This document shows positions 1 through 5,714 of a stretch of DNA of 6,800 nt, in pieces (position 1 is the stretch's first letter; each line of letters starts with the position of its first letter). The DNA is taken from NCBI GenBank assembly GCA_020627605.1, contig JAHDGO010000035.1, positions 4,700-11,499 on the forward strand, in the 5' to 3' direction. The notes under the pieces are model-generated. The model worked only from the letters and a program-made list of their open reading frames with translations, had not been told where the DNA came from and did no database searches. A program made the translations under genes and the position numbers. The stretch is from Yoonia sp. (GTDB taxonomy: Bacteria; Pseudomonadota; Alphaproteobacteria; Rhodobacterales; Rhodobacteraceae).

Positions 1-274
1 GACGTTCGAGGCTGGCAAATCCGTCGATGTGGCCGACGTGAACGCCATCGTGGCCGAGGCCGCAGCAGGCTACATGGGCATGGTGATGTCCTACGATGAC
101 GAGGCAAAGGTCAGCATCGACTTCAACCACACCACCGAAAGCTGCATCTTTGCCCCTGCCCAGACCAAGGTCGTCGGAGGCAAAACTGTCCGCGTTATGG
201 CGTGGTATGACAACGAATGGGGCTTTTCCGCGCGCATGGCCGATGTGGCAGCCACGATGGGGCGTTTGCACTGA
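1..274 (+). CDS. gap: Glyceraldehyde-3-phosphate dehydrogenase, first tandem copy (C-terminal end only)
   Basis: This is the last 90 or so codons of a GAPDH; the start lies before the window and complete codons begin at position 2. The enzyme makes 1,3-bisphosphoglycerate from glyceraldehyde-3-phosphate, NAD(P)+ and phosphate in the cytoplasm, and can run in reverse for gluconeogenesis. The visible part matches the end of the GAPDH catalytic domain: an SIDFNH segment, then QTKVV, then the near-invariant WYDNEWGFS, ending in MGRLH and a TGA at 272-274. It lines up with the end of the complete gap gene downstream but is clearly a different sequence: it has TTESCIFAPAQ where the second copy has [11 protein letters not shown]. 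The two are therefore diverged paralogues, not a recent duplication. The catalytic Cys and the NAD-binding domain are outside the window, so cofactor preference cannot be read. A 27-nt gap separates it from the small membrane protein gene, so the two are probably co-transcribed. Confidence 0.95.
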   Translation, partial: TFEAGKSVDVADVNAIVAEAAAGYMGMVMSYDDEAKVSIDFNHTTESCIFAPAQTKVVGGKTVRVMAWYDNEWGFSARMADVAATMGRLH

Positions 275-301
275 TCCGGCGGCCCGGTTACAGCTAGCGG
301 C

Positions 302-445
302 ATGACAAATAAGATTGCCGTTTACCTTGCCCTCGTGATTGCCGGTCTTTTTGCCGTCGATTATCTGCTTTATGACTGGGCCAATATCGTCTTTCTGATG
401 CGGAAATTCACGGCGTTGATCGCCTGGGTGGCATTCTGGCGTTAG
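302..445 (+). CDS. Small single-helix membrane protein between the two gap genes (47 aa)
   Basis: This short frame encodes 47 residues, from MTNKIAVYLA to a TAG at 443-445. Residues about 5-24 are a hydrophobic stretch long enough for one membrane helix. They are followed by a DWAN segment and a C-terminal part, FLMRKFTALIAWVAFWR, with basic and aromatic residues that could form an amphipathic helix on the membrane. From memory, very similar proteins beginning MTN+IA and ending in AFWR sit next to gap in many Rhodobacterales genomes, sometimes mislabelled as GAPDH because of the neighbour. I could not confirm this by search. No good Shine-Dalgarno sequence precedes the ATG, so translation may depend on coupling to the gap gene 27 nt upstream. 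Its function is unknown. Position suggests a link to glycolysis or to anchoring something at the membrane, but that is inference. Confidence 0.75.
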   Translation: MTNKIAVYLALVIAGLFAVDYLLYDWANIVFLMRKFTALIAWVAFWR

Positions 446-458
446 GCAAGATCGGCGG

Positions 459-488
459 TTGACCTTTGTGCTGAAATCGCAATGTTAG
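459..488 (+). promoter_or_regulatory. Candidate promoter for the second gap gene
   Basis: TTGACC at 459-464 matches five of six bases of the -35 consensus. A -10 element 16-18 bp further on would fall at 481-488, where the bases (AATGTTAG) match only weakly. Alphaproteobacterial sigma-70 promoters often have a good TTGAC box and a loose -10. The site lies in the 76-nt gap between the small membrane protein gene and gap. It would give the second gap its own transcript besides any read-through from upstream. Confidence 0.4.
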
Positions 489-498
489 CGCCAACATT
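481..498 (+). promoter_or_regulatory. Palindromic operator of LacI-family type upstream of gap
   Basis: The 18-bp sequence AATGTTAGCGCCAACATT is a palindrome in which eight of nine base pairs match; only the A/C pair flanking the central GCGC fails. An even-spaced palindrome with a central CG and TGTTA/TAACA-like arms is typical of LacI-family operators. It overlaps the expected -10 region of the candidate promoter and ends 6 nt before the gap Shine-Dalgarno sequence, a position suited to repression. A candidate regulator is CceR, the LacI-family regulator of central carbon metabolism known from Rhodobacter sphaeroides. That identity is inference from gene context and motif style. Confidence 0.55.
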
Positions 499-521
499 GA
501 CCCATTGAGGAGAATACGACC

Positions 522-1523
522 ATGGCTGTCAAAGTAGCTATTAACGGATTTGGCCGGATCGGCCGCAACGTGCTGCGCGCGATCATCGAAAGCGGGCGCA
601 CAGATATCGAGGTTGTGGCGATCAACGATCTGGGTCCGGTGGAAACCAACGCCCATTTGCTGCGTTTTGACAGTGTGCATGGCCGTTTCCCCGCCACGGT
701 AACAACGACCGAAGACACCATCGACGTGGGCCGTGGCCCGATGAAAGTGACCGCCATCCGCAACCCCGCCGACCTGCCATGGTCCGACGTGGATGTCGTG
801 CTGGAATGTACCGGCATCTTTACCTCGAAAGAGGCCTGTCAGGCGCACCTCGACAACGGGTCCAGCCGCGTGCTGATCTCTGCCCCCGGCAAGGGCGCTG
901 ACAAGACCATCGTCTTCGGTGTGAACGATGACACGCTGACCGGCGACGATATCGTTGTCTCCAACGCGTCTTGCACCACCAACTGCCTGTCACCGGTGGC
1001 CAAGGTCCTGAACGATGCGATCGGCATCAACAAGGGCTTTATGACAACAATCCACAGCTATACCGGCGACCAGCCGACACTGGACACGATGCACAAGGAT
1101 CTGTACCGCGCCCGTGCCGCAGCGCTGTCGATGATCCCGACATCCACCGGCGCCGCCAAGGCCGTGGGTCTGGTGCTGCCGGAACTGAACGGCAAGCTGG
1201 ACGGTGTCGCGATCCGCGTCCCGACACCCAATGTGTCTGTTGTTGACCTGACGTTCGAGGCCCCTCGCGCGACAACCGTGGAAGAGGTCAACGATGCCAT
1301 CATCGCTGCCGCTGACGGTCCGCTGAAAGGCATTCTGGCCTACACGGACCTGCCGATGGTCAGTTCAGACTTCAACCACGACCCGCACTCGTCGATCTTC
1401 CACCTTGACCAGACCAAAGTGCTGGACGGCAATATGGTGCGTATCCTGACGTGGTATGACAACGAATGGGGCTTCTCCAACCGGATGAGCGATACCGCCG
1501 TTGCCATGGGCAAATTGATTTAA
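522..1523 (+). CDS. gap: Glyceraldehyde-3-phosphate dehydrogenase, second tandem copy (complete)
   Basis: This is a full-length, 333-residue type I GAPDH, the usual family size, acting in the cytoplasm in glycolysis and gluconeogenesis. The N-terminal Rossmann domain opens with INGFGRIGR at residues 7-15. Asn35-Asp36 at the end of the second strand (AINDL) is the acidic signature normally linked to NAD+ rather than NADP+. The catalytic Cys is residue 151 in [10 protein letters not shown] and the catalytic His is residue 178 in [10 protein letters not shown]. The catalytic domain continues with [14 protein letters not shown] and ends with [14 protein letters not shown]. The ATG is supported by a GAGGAG Shine-Dalgarno sequence at about 507-512. 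A LacI-type palindrome and a candidate promoter lie just upstream, and a strong terminator starts 20 nt after the stop. This is probably the main GAPDH; a division of labour with the upstream paralogue cannot be settled here. Confidence 0.97.
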   Translation: MAVKVAINGFGRIGRNVLRAIIESGRTDIEVVAINDLGPVETNAHLLRFDSVHGRFPATVTTTEDTIDVGRGPMKVTAIRNPADLPWSDVDVVLECTGIFTSKEACQAHLDNGSSRVLISAPGKGADKTIVFGVNDDTLTGDDIVVSNASCTTNCLSPVAKVLNDAIGINKGFMTTIHSYTGDQPTLDTMHKDLYRARAAALSMIPTSTGAAKAVGLVLPELNGKLDGVAIRVPTPNVSVVDLTFEAPRATTVEEVNDAIIAAADGPLKGILAYTDLPMVSSDFNHDPHSSIFHLDQTKVLDGNMVRILTWYDNEWGFSNRMSDTAVAMGKLI

Positions 1524-1542
1524 AATCAGCGACATAAACGAC

Positions 1543-1576
1543 AATAAGCCGGCCCATCTGGGCCGGCTTATTTTTT
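1543..1576 (+). terminator. Strong intrinsic terminator after gap
   Basis: A perfect 13-bp stem pairs 1543-1555 with 1560-1572 around a 4-nt ATCT loop. The core is GCCGGCCC/GGGCCGGC. A run of six T residues at 1571-1576 follows directly. It begins 20 nt after the gap stop codon and closes the gap block. The A-rich left flank may give it some activity in the other direction, but no minus-strand gene ends nearby. Confidence 0.95.
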
Positions 1577-1707
1577 GTGCGCGGTGCAAAATGCGCCATG
1601 CAAGAAATGCAACGCTGCCTTGGGTTTTCGGCAGTTGTGCTGCGCTGCGGCATTGTTAGGTGTTGATCACGAACACAACGATGCGATGTCAACAAAGGAG
1701 CACGCAA

Positions 1708-1866
1708 ATGACCGTATTGAACACCGTCCGCACCGCCGTGCGTAAGCGCATTGCATATCAGTCGCTGAAGCATCAGCTGGCCAATATGCCACTGGAAACT
1801 GCCATCGATCTTGGCATGTTCCGCGAGGATGCAGCCAAGACAGCGGCGAGGGCCGTTTACGGCTAA
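1708..1866 (+). CDS. Small conserved protein, DUF1127-like (52 aa)
   Basis: This 52-residue protein begins MTVLNTVRTAVRKRIAYQSL. An in-frame start lies further upstream, but the ATG at 1708 is preferred because AAAGGAG at 1694-1700 gives a strong ribosome binding site 7 nt before it. It has a basic N-terminal helix (VRTAVRKR, then KHQL) and a C-terminal half reading NMPLETAIDLGMFREDAAKTAARAVYG. The DLGMFREDA core resembles the DIGLSRxDI core of DUF1127 proteins, and I recall Rhodobacterales homologues ending in AVYG. No signal peptide or membrane helix is visible. It is monocistronic: a strong terminator lies upstream and a second hairpin lies 46 nt past its stop. The 130 nt before it hold no gene; I see only two short near-repeats (TGCAAAATGC at 1585, TGCAAGAAATGC at 1599) and no convincing promoter. 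Some DUF1127 proteins act in RNA turnover or nutrient and stress responses, but that is not shown here. Confidence 0.8.
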   Translation: MTVLNTVRTAVRKRIAYQSLKHQLANMPLETAIDLGMFREDAAKTAARAVYG

Positions 1867-1879
1867 GTCCCTCAATCCA

Positions 1880-1906
1880 GCAGCATTGCTGCAATGATTC
1901 TAGAAT
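1880..1906 (+). repeat. Two adjacent perfect palindromes between the small gene and the acyltransferase
   Basis: GCAGCA-T-TGCTGC occupies 1880-1892, with 6-bp arms around one base. Five bases later ATTCTAGAAT, a perfect 10-bp palindrome, occupies 1897-1906. Both are directly visible. They could bind a dimeric regulator or, for the first, form a short RNA hairpin. They sit immediately before a third, larger inverted repeat at 1912-1942. No specific protein is suggested by the motifs. Confidence 0.4.
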
Positions 1907-1911
1907 GTTAC

Positions 1912-1943
1912 AAACTCCCGACGCAGCAGCGCTCGGGAGTTTT
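1912..1943 (+). terminator. Terminator-like hairpin after the 52-aa gene, at the start of the acyltransferase
   Basis: AAACTCCCGA at 1912-1921 pairs perfectly with TCGGGAGTTT at 1933-1942 around an 11-nt loop. The T-rich stretch that follows, with four T in a row at 1940-1943 and then CGTTT, is the pattern of an intrinsic terminator, although the loop is long and the T-run modest. It starts 46 nt past the stop of the 52-aa gene, a normal distance for its terminator. It also overlaps the first possible codons of the acyltransferase and holds that gene's likely ribosome binding site, so it might attenuate transcription or control translation instead. Confidence 0.6.
1935..1939 (+). promoter_or_regulatory. 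Ribosome binding site supporting a TTG start
   Basis: GGGAG at 1935-1939 lies 7 nt before an in-frame TTG at 1947, an ideal spacing. The alternative ATG at 1905 has nothing like a Shine-Dalgarno sequence in the 15 bases before it (TGCAATGATTCTAGA). The GGGAG falls inside the 3' arm of the hairpin at 1912-1942, so it would be hidden when that hairpin forms. Confidence 0.45.
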
Positions 1944-1946
1944 CGT

Positions 1947-3890
1947 TTGCCATATCGGGCCGATGTCGATGGTCTTCGTGCCGTCGCCGTACTTCTGATC
2001 GTTTTCTTTCACCTCAGGCTCGTGGCCGTGCCAGGTGGCTTTGTCGGCGTCGACGTCTTTTTTGTCATCAGCGGCTATTTGATCACCGCACTGATCGCGC
2101 GCGAGGTAGGATCCGGCAAATTCGCATTTGGTGCCTTCTACATGCGGCGCCTGCGACGGCTGGGGCCAGCGTTGCTGTTCACGATCGTCGCGACACTGGT
2201 TGCAGGTTGGTTCATCCTGCCGCCGTCATTCTATCAATCCACGGCGCAATCGGCTGCGGCGGCGGTCTTCTCTGTCAGCAACATCTACTTCTGGCAGCAA
2301 GCCGGTTACTTTGACACCAGCGCGGCGTTCAAACCGCTGCTGCACACATGGTCCCTGTCGGTTGAGGAACAGTTCTACCTGATCTGGCCAGCGACAATGG
2401 TCGCCCTTCTTGCCATGGCGGGGATACGTGTCCTCATCGCGCTGACTATCCTTCTTGGCCTCGCGACACTGGTGATCAGCGAGCGTGTGCTGCACCGCCT
2501 GCCTGAGGCTGCATTCTTTCTGACGCCCCTGCGGTTCTTTGAATTCGGGATCGGGGCCGTGCTTGCTCTGACCGGCTGGCAAGCCCGCAGTGCGGCCGTG
2601 GCACAGATGGCGTCTGTGGCTGGGCTGTTCTCCATCCTCTATGTCAGCACTGTCCTGACAGAGGCTTCAGCGTTTCCCGGTCTGAATGCGGCGCTACCTG
2701 CGGCGGCGACGGCACTGATCATCTATGCCGGGCCAACCGGCTCGATGAACCGCGTCCTTGCGCTGCCACCGGTGCGTTACATCGGTCAGATCAGTTATTC
2801 ACTCTATCTGATCCACTGGCCCCTGATTGTCTTTGCCGTCTTTCTGTGGGGCGAGGCGATCGACAGCAGATCGGTATTGATCCTGTTGGTGACGATCCTC
2901 GTGGCCGGGGCGGCGATGTATCATCTGATCGAAACACCTTTCCGCCGATCTTCCCCAGCCGGGTTCGTAATCCCGGCAAGGACGCTGGGCATTGCCTGTC
3001 TGACCACAGCCGCCGCAATCTGCCTTGCAAGTCTGGTGATCCATCAGGCCAATGGCATGCCGGGCCGCTATCCCCCCGCGATCACGGCACTGATCGAAGA
3101 ACGCAGAGTTGCGATTAGTGAGCGGGCGGACCTGACGCGAGAGTGGGACTGCAACGCGACCGAAAACTCTGCCGCTGTTTACCTGACAGGCTTTGCCCGG
3201 TGCCAGCCAGAGACCGACGACGGGATTGTCGTTGTGTTGGGCGACAGCCACGCCGCTGACGTCTATATGGGGCTGCGCGCCGCCTACCCTGACATGCCGC
3301 TAGCGCAACTGACCGGCAACGGGTGCAACTTTGTCGCAAGGGTGGCCAGCAACCGCTTTTGCGCGCCAGCCATGGCAGAATGGCAGCGCTGGATTGAAGC
3401 GAATGCAGACCGGATTGCGGCAGTGATCTACCATCAAAGCGGGGCATCGCTGATGCAGCGGGGGGTTGGCGGCAATGAAACACCGGACCCGGAGTTGATA
3501 GATGAACTCATCGCAACATTGCGCGCCTACACCCCGGCAGAGGCACCGCTGATTGTCTGGGGGCCGCGCGTCTCTTACCGGCCGACGATTGATATCGCGA
3601 TTGCTGGCAGTCGGGCACGCGATGAACTGCAGGACTACTACCCGTCCGAAACCTTTGCCGCACAGCGCCTGTTGGACACAGCACTGGCAACGGCATTTGC
3701 CGCGACGGATACCGAATATGTGTCGACGATAACCACCCTTTGCACCCCCGATTGCCCTGTGTTTACGCGCGCCGGCGACCTCTACGTTGTTGATCACGCA
3801 CATTGGAGCCTGCCCGGCGCCATAGAGGCGACAACCGCTCTGATTGACGCATCGGCAGGACTAAAAGCTCCGAAAGACTCGGTTGATTAA
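1947..3890 (+). CDS. OafA-like membrane O-acyltransferase with C-terminal SGNH domain
   Basis: From TTG at 1947 the protein has 647 residues; from the ATG at 1905 it would have 661. I prefer TTG because it has a Shine-Dalgarno sequence and gives the usual family opening, MPYRADVDGLRAVAV. In the 661-residue numbering, residues about 17-390 form an acyltransferase-3 domain with roughly ten membrane helices. It shows the essential His36 in FFH, the GGFVGVDVFFVISGYLI motif, an FYMRRLRRLGPALL loop and LHTWSLSVEEQFYLIWP around His147-Glu155. The C-terminal part is a periplasmic SGNH-type domain with GDSH at 446-449 (Ser448) and the closing DxxH at Asp630-His633. Proteins of this fused type move acyl groups, usually acetyl, across the membrane onto O-antigen, exopolysaccharide or other glycans. 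No glycan genes are adjacent, so the acceptor is unknown. Its stop overlaps that of the convergent hydrolase gene. Confidence 0.93.
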   Translation: MPYRADVDGLRAVAVLLIVFFHLRLVAVPGGFVGVDVFFVISGYLITALIAREVGSGKFAFGAFYMRRLRRLGPALLFTIVATLVAGWFILPPSFYQSTAQSAAAAVFSVSNIYFWQQAGYFDTSAAFKPLLHTWSLSVEEQFYLIWPATMVALLAMAGIRVLIALTILLGLATLVISERVLHRLPEAAFFLTPLRFFEFGIGAVLALTGWQARSAAVAQMASVAGLFSILYVSTVLTEASAFPGLNAALPAAATALIIYAGPTGSMNRVLALPPVRYIGQISYSLYLIHWPLIVFAVFLWGEAIDSRSVLILLVTILVAGAAMYHLIETPFRRSSPAGFVIPARTLGIACLTTAAAICLASLVIHQANGMPGRYPPAITALIEERRVAISERADLTREWDCNATENSAAVYLTGFARCQPETDDGIVVVLGDSHAADVYMGLRAAYPDMPLAQLTGNGCNFVARVASNRFCAPAMAEWQRWIEANADRIAAVIYHQSGASLMQRGVGGNETPDPELIDELIATLRAYTPAEAPLIVWGPRVSYRPTIDIAIAGSRARDELQDYYPSETFAAQRLLDTALATAFAATDTEYVSTITTLCTPDCPVFTRAGDLYVVDHAHWSLPGAIEATTALIDASAGLKAPKDSVD

Positions 3891-4672
3891 TCCTGGCCGC
3901 CGCCGGGCAGACCCGCCAGAAAACGATCAATCTGGGCCGCATATCCCGGCTGACCAGCCAGATTGTTGTGGGTTCCGTCCGGGAAAGCGGCAAAGGAAAC
4001 AGCAATACCCTGCCCGCGCATCAATTCCGCCAGGCGCGTACCGTTGCTGATCGGAATCAGTTGATCAGCTTCGCCGTGCTGGATCAAAACCGGCGCATCG
4101 ATCTCAGGCAGATAGGCCCGCGAATTCCACCGTTGCACGCCCGGCATCCAACAGGCTGGCAGCCATGACGCCTTGGTCATCAACTCGCACATGCGCACGT
4201 AAGGTGCATCAAGAATGATCGCTGTCACCGGGCGGGCCGCAGCAACATGCAGGGCCAGACCTGTCCCCATCGAATAGCCATGGACGACGATCGGCCCCTC
4301 GTGCCGGGTGACGAGCCAGTCGTAAGCCGCCAGCGCATCCGCTTTCAGGCGTACCTCTGACGGTTTGCCGGGGATACCGCCCCCGCCGGGGTACTCCAAT
4401 GCCGCGATATGCCGTCCCGCCCTCTCATGCGCGTTGAGCGTGTAGGTAAAATAGGTCAGCGCCCCGCCATTGCCCATGAAGAACAAGACCGCAGTGTCGC
4501 TGTCACCGGCGCGTGTCGCCATGGCGATATTGCGGTCAGTCACGACCTGCTGCGTATAGGCGGGGTTATCGAAACGGTCGCTGCCAAAAGGATAGATGAA
4601 CTGCGGATGCACCGCGACCATGACAATGGCGTATAGCAGATAGGCGCCCACCATCATCCAGAGCCAGTTCAC
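3887..4672 (-). CDS. Membrane-anchored alpha/beta hydrolase (ABHD13/Bem46-like)
   Basis: This 261-residue protein has an N-terminal hydrophobic segment (residues about 3-21) that probably anchors it in the inner membrane, followed by an alpha/beta hydrolase domain. The likely nucleophile is Ser134 in HGYSMG, the acid is Asp203 in HGEADQLIP and the base is His235 in GTHNNL. The MGNGG segment at 66-70 fits the oxyanion loop. YPGGGGIPGKPSE resembles the YxGYGxSxGxPSE segment of the ABHD13/Bem46 group. The start is GTG at 4670-4672, which overlaps the coaD stop in the sequence GTGA; this favours translational coupling. An ATG six codons in (4657) is less likely because it would break the overlap. 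The substrate is unknown; an ester or thioester is possible. Co-transcription with coaD makes a CoA link tempting, but nothing in the sequence shows it. Confidence 0.88.
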   Translation of the reverse strand: MNWLWMMVGAYLLYAIVMVAVHPQFIYPFGSDRFDNPAYTQQVVTDRNIAMATRAGDSDTAVLFFMGNGGALTYFTYTLNAHERAGRHIAALEYPGGGGIPGKPSEVRLKADALAAYDWLVTRHEGPIVVHGYSMGTGLALHVAAARPVTAIILDAPYVRMCELMTKASWLPACWMPGVQRWNSRAYLPEIDAPVLIQHGEADQLIPISNGTRLAELMRGQGIAVSFAAFPDGTHNNLAGQPGYAAQIDRFLAGLPGGGQD

Positions 4673-5163
4673 GTGTCGAAGCGGTTGCGCAGCGCCGTAT
4701 TGACCGTTGGCGTCACAAACTTGGACACGTCGCCGCCCAGTCGCGCGATCTCTTTCACCAGTTTCGACGCAATCGCCTGATGCTGCGCCTCTGCCATCAG
4801 AAAGACCGTTTCAATGCTGTCATCCAGCACGCGGTTCATCCCAACCATCTGATATTCGTATTCAAAGTCCGCGACCGCCCGCAGACCGCGCACAATGACA
4901 GAGGCCCCGACATCGCGCGCGCAATCGATCAGCAGGTTCTCAAACGGATGCACGGTAATCTCGCAGCCCACCGCCTTGCCCAATGGGGCTGCCTCATCGG
5001 CGACCATGGCGACACGTTCTTCGAGAGAAAACAGCGGGCCCTTGTCGCGATTGATCGCAATGCCGATCACCAGACGGTCAACCAGCGAACAGGCCCGCCG
5101 GATGATATCAATGTGGCCATGCGTGACCGGGTCAAATGTGCCGGGGTAAAGTCCTACGCGCAT
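4669..5163 (-). CDS. coaD: Phosphopantetheine adenylyltransferase
   Basis: CoaD joins 4'-phosphopantetheine to AMP from ATP, giving dephospho-CoA and pyrophosphate, the next-to-last step of coenzyme A synthesis in the cytoplasm. The 164-residue length fits the family, where about 160 is usual. The sequence begins MRVGLYPGTFDPVTHGHIDI, which contains the nucleotidyltransferase (H/T)xGH motif at residues 14-17. It continues with the CoaD hallmark RGLRAVADFEYEYQM at about 93-107 and an ASKLVKEIARLGGDVS segment near the C-terminus, equivalent to the family's ISSTxVKEI region. The ATG is preceded by GAGGG (complement of 5169-5173). It lies 79 nt downstream of the CBS-domain gene on the same strand, so it may be in that operon or have its own promoter; I see no clear one. 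The hydrolase gene follows with a 4-nt overlap. The product is essential in most bacteria. Confidence 0.97.
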   Translation of the reverse strand: MRVGLYPGTFDPVTHGHIDIIRRACSLVDRLVIGIAINRDKGPLFSLEERVAMVADEAAPLGKAVGCEITVHPFENLLIDCARDVGASVIVRGLRAVADFEYEYQMVGMNRVLDDSIETVFLMAEAQHQAIASKLVKEIARLGGDVSKFVTPTVNTALRNRFDT

Positions 5164-5242
5164 GGGGGCCCTCGTCTTGTCCGTGCGTTTGCGCCAAGCA
5201 ACATGATAGGGTGCCCGAATGCAAGGTTGCTGCGATGTGGGT

Positions 5243-5677
5243 CTAGTGCCCCATGATCATGCCTTCAAGGGCATCCTTTTCCATGGAAAGTTCAGCAAGG
5301 CGCGCCTTGACCGCATCCCCGATGGAAATCAGGCCAACCATCTTGCCATCGTCCATGACTGGTACATGGCGAAAACGGCCTTCGGTCATCATCTCCAGGA
5401 CCTCGATTGCGCTGTTTGACGGGCTGCAAGTCACCAGCTTGGCGGTCATCAGGTCCTTGACCTGATCGGTCAGACAACCCACGCCGCGCTTGCCCAACTC
5501 GCGCACGATATCGCGCTCTGAAAGGATCCCATCAAGACTTGCGCCATCGGCAGACACAACAACCGTCCCGATCCGGTTTTCGGACAAAAGCCGCGCGGCG
5601 TCCGAAATCGTGTCTGTCGGTTTCACGGAAATCACGCCCATCTCAGGCTTTGACTTAAGAATTTGGGAAACAATCAT
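5243..5677 (-). CDS. CBS-pair (Bateman module) protein
   Basis: This 144-residue protein consists of two CBS domains and little else. The first spans about residues 8-62, with VKPTDTISDAARLLSENRIGTVVV and then GILSERDIVREL. The second spans about 75-128, with CSPSNSAIEVLEMMTEGRFRHVPVMDD and then GLISIGDAVKARL. CBS pairs usually bind adenosyl ligands such as AMP, ATP or S-adenosylmethionine and act as energy or ligand sensors; the GxxSxxD motif that often contacts ribose is present in both repeats (GILSERD, GLISIGD). No signal peptide or enzyme domain is attached, so it probably acts through a partner that cannot be named from context. AAGGAG (complement of 5684-5689) sits 6 nt before the ATG, a strong ribosome binding site. 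It starts 37 nt after the LysR stop and lies 79 nt before coaD, all on one strand. Confidence 0.92.
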   Translation of the reverse strand: MIVSQILKSKPEMGVISVKPTDTISDAARLLSENRIGTVVVSADGASLDGILSERDIVRELGKRGVGCLTDQVKDLMTAKLVTCSPSNSAIEVLEMMTEGRFRHVPVMDDGKMVGLISIGDAVKARLAELSMEKDALEGMIMGH

Positions 5678-5714
5678 TGCGGGCTCCTTAATGCGGCTCC
5701 GGGCTTTCAGCGTC

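Noticed and set aside
408..848. A 146-codon open frame on the minus strand across the gap gene start
   Set aside because: It lies opposite a clear GAPDH gene, contains no recognisable domain, and is explained by GC-rich codon structure. The same applies to the other long antisense frames over gap and the acyltransferase.
1651..1666. A second copy of the gap operator (ATTGTTAGGTGTTGAT) before the 52-aa gene
   Set aside because: Only one half-site (GTTAG) matches, the palindrome is broken and the spacing differs.
1578..1707. A small RNA gene in the spacer after the gap terminator
   Set aside because: Only short weak stems (for example GGTGC/GCGCC at 1583-1597) and near-repeats are visible, with no terminator of its own and no clear promoter.
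5164..5242. A coaD promoter with TTGCAT and TATCAT on the minus strand
   Set aside because: The two boxes are only 10 bp apart, too close for a sigma-70 promoter, and no better -35 box lies at the right distance.
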